This document shows positions 5,833-8,703 of a stretch of DNA of 8,703 bases, piece by piece. The stretch comes from Bacteroidota bacterium. Its GTDB lineage: Bacteria > Bacteroidota > Ignavibacteria > UBA10030 > UBA8401. Each line of letters starts with the position of its first letter. Position 1 is the first letter of the stretch. The position numbers were made by a program, and so were the translations under genes. The stretch covers positions 1-8,703 of the forward strand of contig JAVBYH010000257.1 in assembly GCA_030824175.1 (NCBI GenBank), in the 5' to 3' direction. The notes beneath the pieces are model-generated. The model searched no databases and was not told the origin of the DNA. It saw only the letters and a program-made list of their open reading frames with translations.

Positions 5833-6891
5833 ATGACAAAATCCGACAAGCGCAGAAAAGAACACGTCCTCCCCGAGCGGATCGCCGCCGAGTCCGACTT
5901 CGACCGGACATTGCGGCCCACCGCGTTCACCGAATTTTACGGCCAGAAGAAGATCGTCGACAATCTCAAGATCTTCATCGCCGCGGCACAGAAGCGGCAC
6001 GAATCGCTCGACCATGTGCTGCTTACGGGCCCTCCGGGACTGGGCAAGACGACGCTGTCGCACATCATCGCCCACCAGATGGGAGCCAACATCAAGATCA
6101 CCTCCGGGCCCGTGCTCGACAAGCCGGGGGACCTCGCGGGCATCCTCACGAACCTCGAGGAAGGCGACGTGCTCTTCATCGACGAGATCCATCGCCTTAA
6201 CGCCGTCGTCGAGGAGTATCTCTATTCGGCCATGGAGGATTTCCGCCTGGACATCATGGTCGATGCGGGTCCGAGCGCCCGTTCGATCCAGCTCTCGCTT
6301 CCGCGCTTTACGCTCGTCGGCGCAACGACGCGCGCGGGCCTACTCACGGCGCCGCTGCGTGCGCGCTTCGGCGTCACAAACAGGCTCGATTATTACACGC
6401 CGGAGGTGCTCTTCACGATTCTCCTCCGGTCGGCCGCCATTCTGAATGTGAAGATCGACGATGCCGGCGCGATGGAGATCGCCAAGCGTTCGCGCGGCAC
6501 GCCGCGTATCGCCAACCGCCTCCTGCGCCGCTGCCGCGATTTCGCCGAGGCGGACCTTCTCGTGGCGAGGCACAAGGGCGTTATCACGCAGGAAGTCGCC
6601 GCCCACTCTCTCCGCGCGCTCGAGGTTGACGAATACGGGCTCGATGAGATGGACAAGCGCATCCTCCACGCGCTTATTGAAAAATACAACGGCGGTCCCG
6701 TCGGCGTGAACACGCTCGCCGTCGCCGTGGGCGAAGAACCCGGCACCATCGAGGAGGTCTATGAACCGTACCTCATCCAGGAAGGATTCATCGTCCGCAC
6801 GCCGCGGGGACGCGAGGCCACACCGCTTGCCTATGCGCACTGCAAGGCGGCGCCGCGGAAACCCGCGGCCGGCCCCCTCTTCACGCAATAA
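5833..6891 (+). CDS. ruvB: Holliday junction branch-migration helicase RuvB
   Basis: This 352-residue AAA+ motor drives branch migration of Holliday junctions with RuvA and RuvC in recombinational repair. The family signature is complete: LRPTAFTEFYGQ at the N-terminus, Walker A GPPGLGKT (66-73), Walker B VLFIDEIH (113-120), a beta-hairpin region around 127-156 that contacts RuvA, sensor 1 GATTRAG (163-169), the arginine finger in PLRARFG (Arg176), sensor 2 RGTPRIANRLLRR (221-233), and a winged-helix domain (about 260-335) with GGPVGVNTLAVAVGE and EPYLIQEGFI. It is slightly longer than usual because of a Lys/Arg-rich N-terminus and an Ala/Pro/Lys-rich tail. ruvA and ruvC are not adjacent, which is common. 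It is divergent from the membrane peptidase-like gene across a 76-bp gap. The ATG has no Shine-Dalgarno. Confidence 0.98.
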   Translation: MTKSDKRRKEHVLPERIAAESDFDRTLRPTAFTEFYGQKKIVDNLKIFIAAAQKRHESLDHVLLTGPPGLGKTTLSHIIAHQMGANIKITSGPVLDKPGDLAGILTNLEEGDVLFIDEIHRLNAVVEEYLYSAMEDFRLDIMVDAGPSARSIQLSLPRFTLVGATTRAGLLTAPLRARFGVTNRLDYYTPEVLFTILLRSAAILNVKIDDAGAMEIAKRSRGTPRIANRLLRRCRDFAEADLLVARHKGVITQEVAAHSLRALEVDEYGLDEMDKRILHALIEKYNGGPVGVNTLAVAVGEEPGTIEEVYEPYLIQEGFIVRTPRGREATPLAYAHCKAAPRKPAAGPLFTQ

Positions 6892-6952
6892 CGCCGTGTG
6901 TGCGGTCCCGGGCCGCGGGCCGCGATCGGCGCATGGCGCGTGCCGTACCGCC

Positions 6953-6981
6953 TTGCTTCTGAGAAACGGAAGTTGTAAATT
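6953..6981 (+). promoter_or_regulatory. possible promoter for the cNMP-binding kinase gene
   Basis: TTGCTT (6953-6958), a 17-nt spacer, then TAAATT (6976-6981) make a plausible sigma-70-type promoter (3 of 6 and 4 of 6). It lies in the AT-rich half of the ruvB-kinase gap and would give a leader of about 40 nt before the ATG at 7029. The GC-rich first half of the gap (6892-6950) can fold but lacks a T run, so ruvB readthrough is possible. Confidence 0.3.
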
Positions 6982-7028
6982 TTTACATTAGTTTGAGTTC
7001 GCTTTCTCCCACTTCGCATGTATCGAGC

Positions 7029-8657
7029 ATGGAAAATTCACTGCTTACCGTCGACAATCTCAAGACAAATTCTCTCTTCAAGTACCTCAGCGACGCGAAC
7101 CTTCAGACCCTCATCAAAATCCTCAGGGAAGAATCGTATCCCGCCGACACGGCGATCTTCCAGGAGAATACGCGGGGCGACAAGCTCTACCTGATCCTCG
7201 ACGGCAAGATCAAGATATCGAAGGTGACCAAGTACGGCATCGAAACCGTCATCGCCATCCTCGGGAAGGGCGATTTTTTCGGTGAGATGGAACTCCTCGA
7301 CGATCAGCCGCGGTCGGCACGCACCTCCTCGATCGAGCACACGGTGATCGCCGGCATGTCGCAGCAGGATTTCGATACGCTCGTCAAGACCAACCACATC
7401 ATCGCGCTCAATATGCTCAAGGCGATCGTGAAGCGCCTCAGGGCCGCAGACCAGACGATCGTGAACGAGCTCGACCGCACTGTCGATATCTCGAAGCAGC
7501 ACATCAACCGGCTCAACCTGCTCATCGAGGCGACGAAAAGCGTCAACTCGACACTCGATCTCGACAGGCTCCTGGAGATCATCCTCGACACCTCCGTGAA
7601 GTCCATCAATGCGGACCGCGGCACGCTCTACCTGCTCGACGAGGCGAAGAACGAGATCTGGTCCACCGCGCTCCACGGCGCGGAGGTCGTCGAGATCCGT
7701 CTCCCGGTGGGCAAGGGACTCGCAGGTTACGTTGCCAAGACGGGCGAAACGATCAACATTCCGGACGCGTACAACGACGCGCGCTTCAATCCCGACGTCG
7801 ACAAGCGCACCGGCTACAAGACGCACAACATGCTCTGCATGCCCATGCGCAACCGCGACGGCAAACTCATCGGCGTCTTCCAGCTGCTCAATAAAAAAGA
7901 TACGGCGTTCTCGAAGGCCGACGAGGAATTCATCAACGCCCTCTCGATGCACGCGTCCATCGCCATCGAAAACGCCCGCATCGCGCGCGAGATGGTGAAC
8001 AACGAGCGGCTCACCGCCGTCGGCCGCATGGCCAGCACGATCATCCACGACATCAAGAATCCGATGGGCACCCTGCGCGTCTACGCGCAGGTGATGAAGA
8101 AAAAATCGGGCAACGAAGAGGCGTCGAAGCTCGCCGATGAAATGATCACGCAGGTGGACCGCTTCGTGACGATGACACAGGAGATCCTGGACTTCAGCCG
8201 GGGAGTCAGCGCCACGAACATCAAGGAAGCGTCGTGCACCGAGGTCGTGGAAGGCGCGATGTTCTTCCTCGAGAAGGACCTCACGAAGCGCGACATCGCG
8301 ATCGTCAAGCATCTGAATTACACGGGCGCCGTCCACATCGACACGGACAAAATGATGCGCGTGTTCTATAACATCGCGGGCAACGCCGCCGATGCGATGC
8401 CGAAGGGCGGTACGATCACCGTCACGACGGAAAACCTCGGCTCGATGCTCATGATCGAGTTCGCAGACACGGGCACCGGCATGCCCGACGACGTGAAGCG
8501 GAAGATCTTCGAACCGTTCGTCACGCACGGGAAGAAACACGGCACGGGACTCGGGATGGCGATCGTCAAGAAGATCGTGGACGATCACAACGGAAAGATC
8601 GAGATCGAAAGCGAAATGGGAAAAGGCACGGCGATAAAGATTTTCCTGCCCCTATAA
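7029..8657 (+). CDS. cNMP-binding/GAF sensor histidine kinase
   Basis: This 542-residue cytosolic kinase has no membrane segment. Domain order: a CRP-like cyclic-nucleotide-binding domain (about 14-135), a coiled linker (about 135-172), a GAF domain (about 178-318), a HisKA-type phosphotransfer domain with His340 in IIHDIKNPMG, and HATPase_c (about 435-542) with an N-box (YNIAGNAADAM, Asn448/Asn452), a G1 box (DTGTGMP, 480-486) and HGTGLGM (504-510). The cyclic-nucleotide pocket looks competent: GEMELLDDQPRSART (85-99) keeps the Gly-Glu and Arg-Ser-Ala residues that hold the ribose and phosphate in CRP-like domains. It has no helix-turn-helix, so output must pass by phosphotransfer to a regulator not seen here. 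The ATG at 7029 is preferred; an in-frame TTG at 6993 would add 12 unlikely residues. Neither start has a clear Shine-Dalgarno. Bases 8658-8703 after the stop hold nothing I recognise. Confidence 0.93.
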   Translation: MENSLLTVDNLKTNSLFKYLSDANLQTLIKILREESYPADTAIFQENTRGDKLYLILDGKIKISKVTKYGIETVIAILGKGDFFGEMELLDDQPRSARTSSIEHTVIAGMSQQDFDTLVKTNHIIALNMLKAIVKRLRAADQTIVNELDRTVDISKQHINRLNLLIEATKSVNSTLDLDRLLEIILDTSVKSINADRGTLYLLDEAKNEIWSTALHGAEVVEIRLPVGKGLAGYVAKTGETINIPDAYNDARFNPDVDKRTGYKTHNMLCMPMRNRDGKLIGVFQLLNKKDTAFSKADEEFINALSMHASIAIENARIAREMVNNERLTAVGRMASTIIHDIKNPMGTLRVYAQVMKKKSGNEEASKLADEMITQVDRFVTMTQEILDFSRGVSATNIKEASCTEVVEGAMFFLEKDLTKRDIAIVKHLNYTGAVHIDTDKMMRVFYNIAGNAADAMPKGGTITVTTENLGSMLMIEFADTGTGMPDDVKRKIFEPFVTHGKKHGTGLGMAIVKKIVDDHNGKIEIESEMGKGTAIKIFLPL

Positions 8658-8703
8658 CGCCGCGCGAAGATACCCGTGGGCAAGGGCCGCGCACGCATAG
8701 CCG

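Noticed and set aside
6901..6950. GC-rich self-complementary stretch after ruvB
   Set aside because: Several short stems are possible but overlap one another and lack a T run; this is expected from composition alone.
6993..7028. TTG start giving a 554-residue kinase
   Set aside because: The added 12 residues are Ser/Thr/Pro-like noise ahead of the cNMP domain and no ribosome-binding site supports it; ATG at 7029 is simpler.
7038..8588. 516-codon open frame on the minus strand
   Set aside because: It is antisense to the cNMP-binding kinase, with the same Arg/His/Asp/Val-rich composition and no motif.

Overview
The window is gene-dense bacterial DNA of moderately high GC. It holds eight protein-coding genes (one partial), no RNA genes, and no sign of mobile elements or CRISPR. 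The organism looks like a motile, free-living Gram-negative-type bacterium rich in signal transduction. Both Shine-Dalgarno-led and apparently leaderless genes occur. The RuvB sequence and the mix of signalling genes would fit a deep branch of the FCB group (Ignavibacteria/Bacteroidota-like), but a spirochaete or similar lineage is not excluded. The phylum call is weak inference.

Layout, left to right. Bases 1-141 (+) are the tail of a Gly/Gln-rich protein. It converges on 231-626 (-), a stand-alone and badly degenerate receiver domain. Upstream of that gene, at 731-767, lie two copies of a 14-bp palindrome, a likely operator. A co-directional operon follows on the minus strand: an acyl-CoA synthetase (4771-3083) overlaps by 8 bp a two-PAS HisKA_3 sensor kinase (3090-1534), and 27 bp later comes a NarL-type response regulator (1506-880).

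Upstream of the operon, 5214-4885 (-) is a compact self-contained transcription unit. It has an exact match to the flagellar sigma-28 consensus promoter, a strong Shine-Dalgarno, a 63-residue YjfB-like putative motility protein, and a strong intrinsic terminator with a perfect 28-bp palindrome. Next is a small membrane protein with an HEAGH zinc-peptidase motif (5756-5217, -). It is divergent from ruvB (5833-6891, +). In the 76-bp gap, both promoters that I can propose would start transcription at or next to the ATG, so both mRNAs may be leaderless. Finally 7029-8657 (+) is a cytosolic cNMP-binding/GAF/histidine kinase hybrid with no partner regulator in view.

Functional reading: the kinase and NarL-type regulator are a cognate pair made from the same message as a fatty-acid-activating enzyme, which suggests a link between lipid use and signalling. 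The sigma-28 unit ties the locus to late flagellar gene expression. No stretch longer than 300 bases lacks a gene; the largest gap is 627-879.
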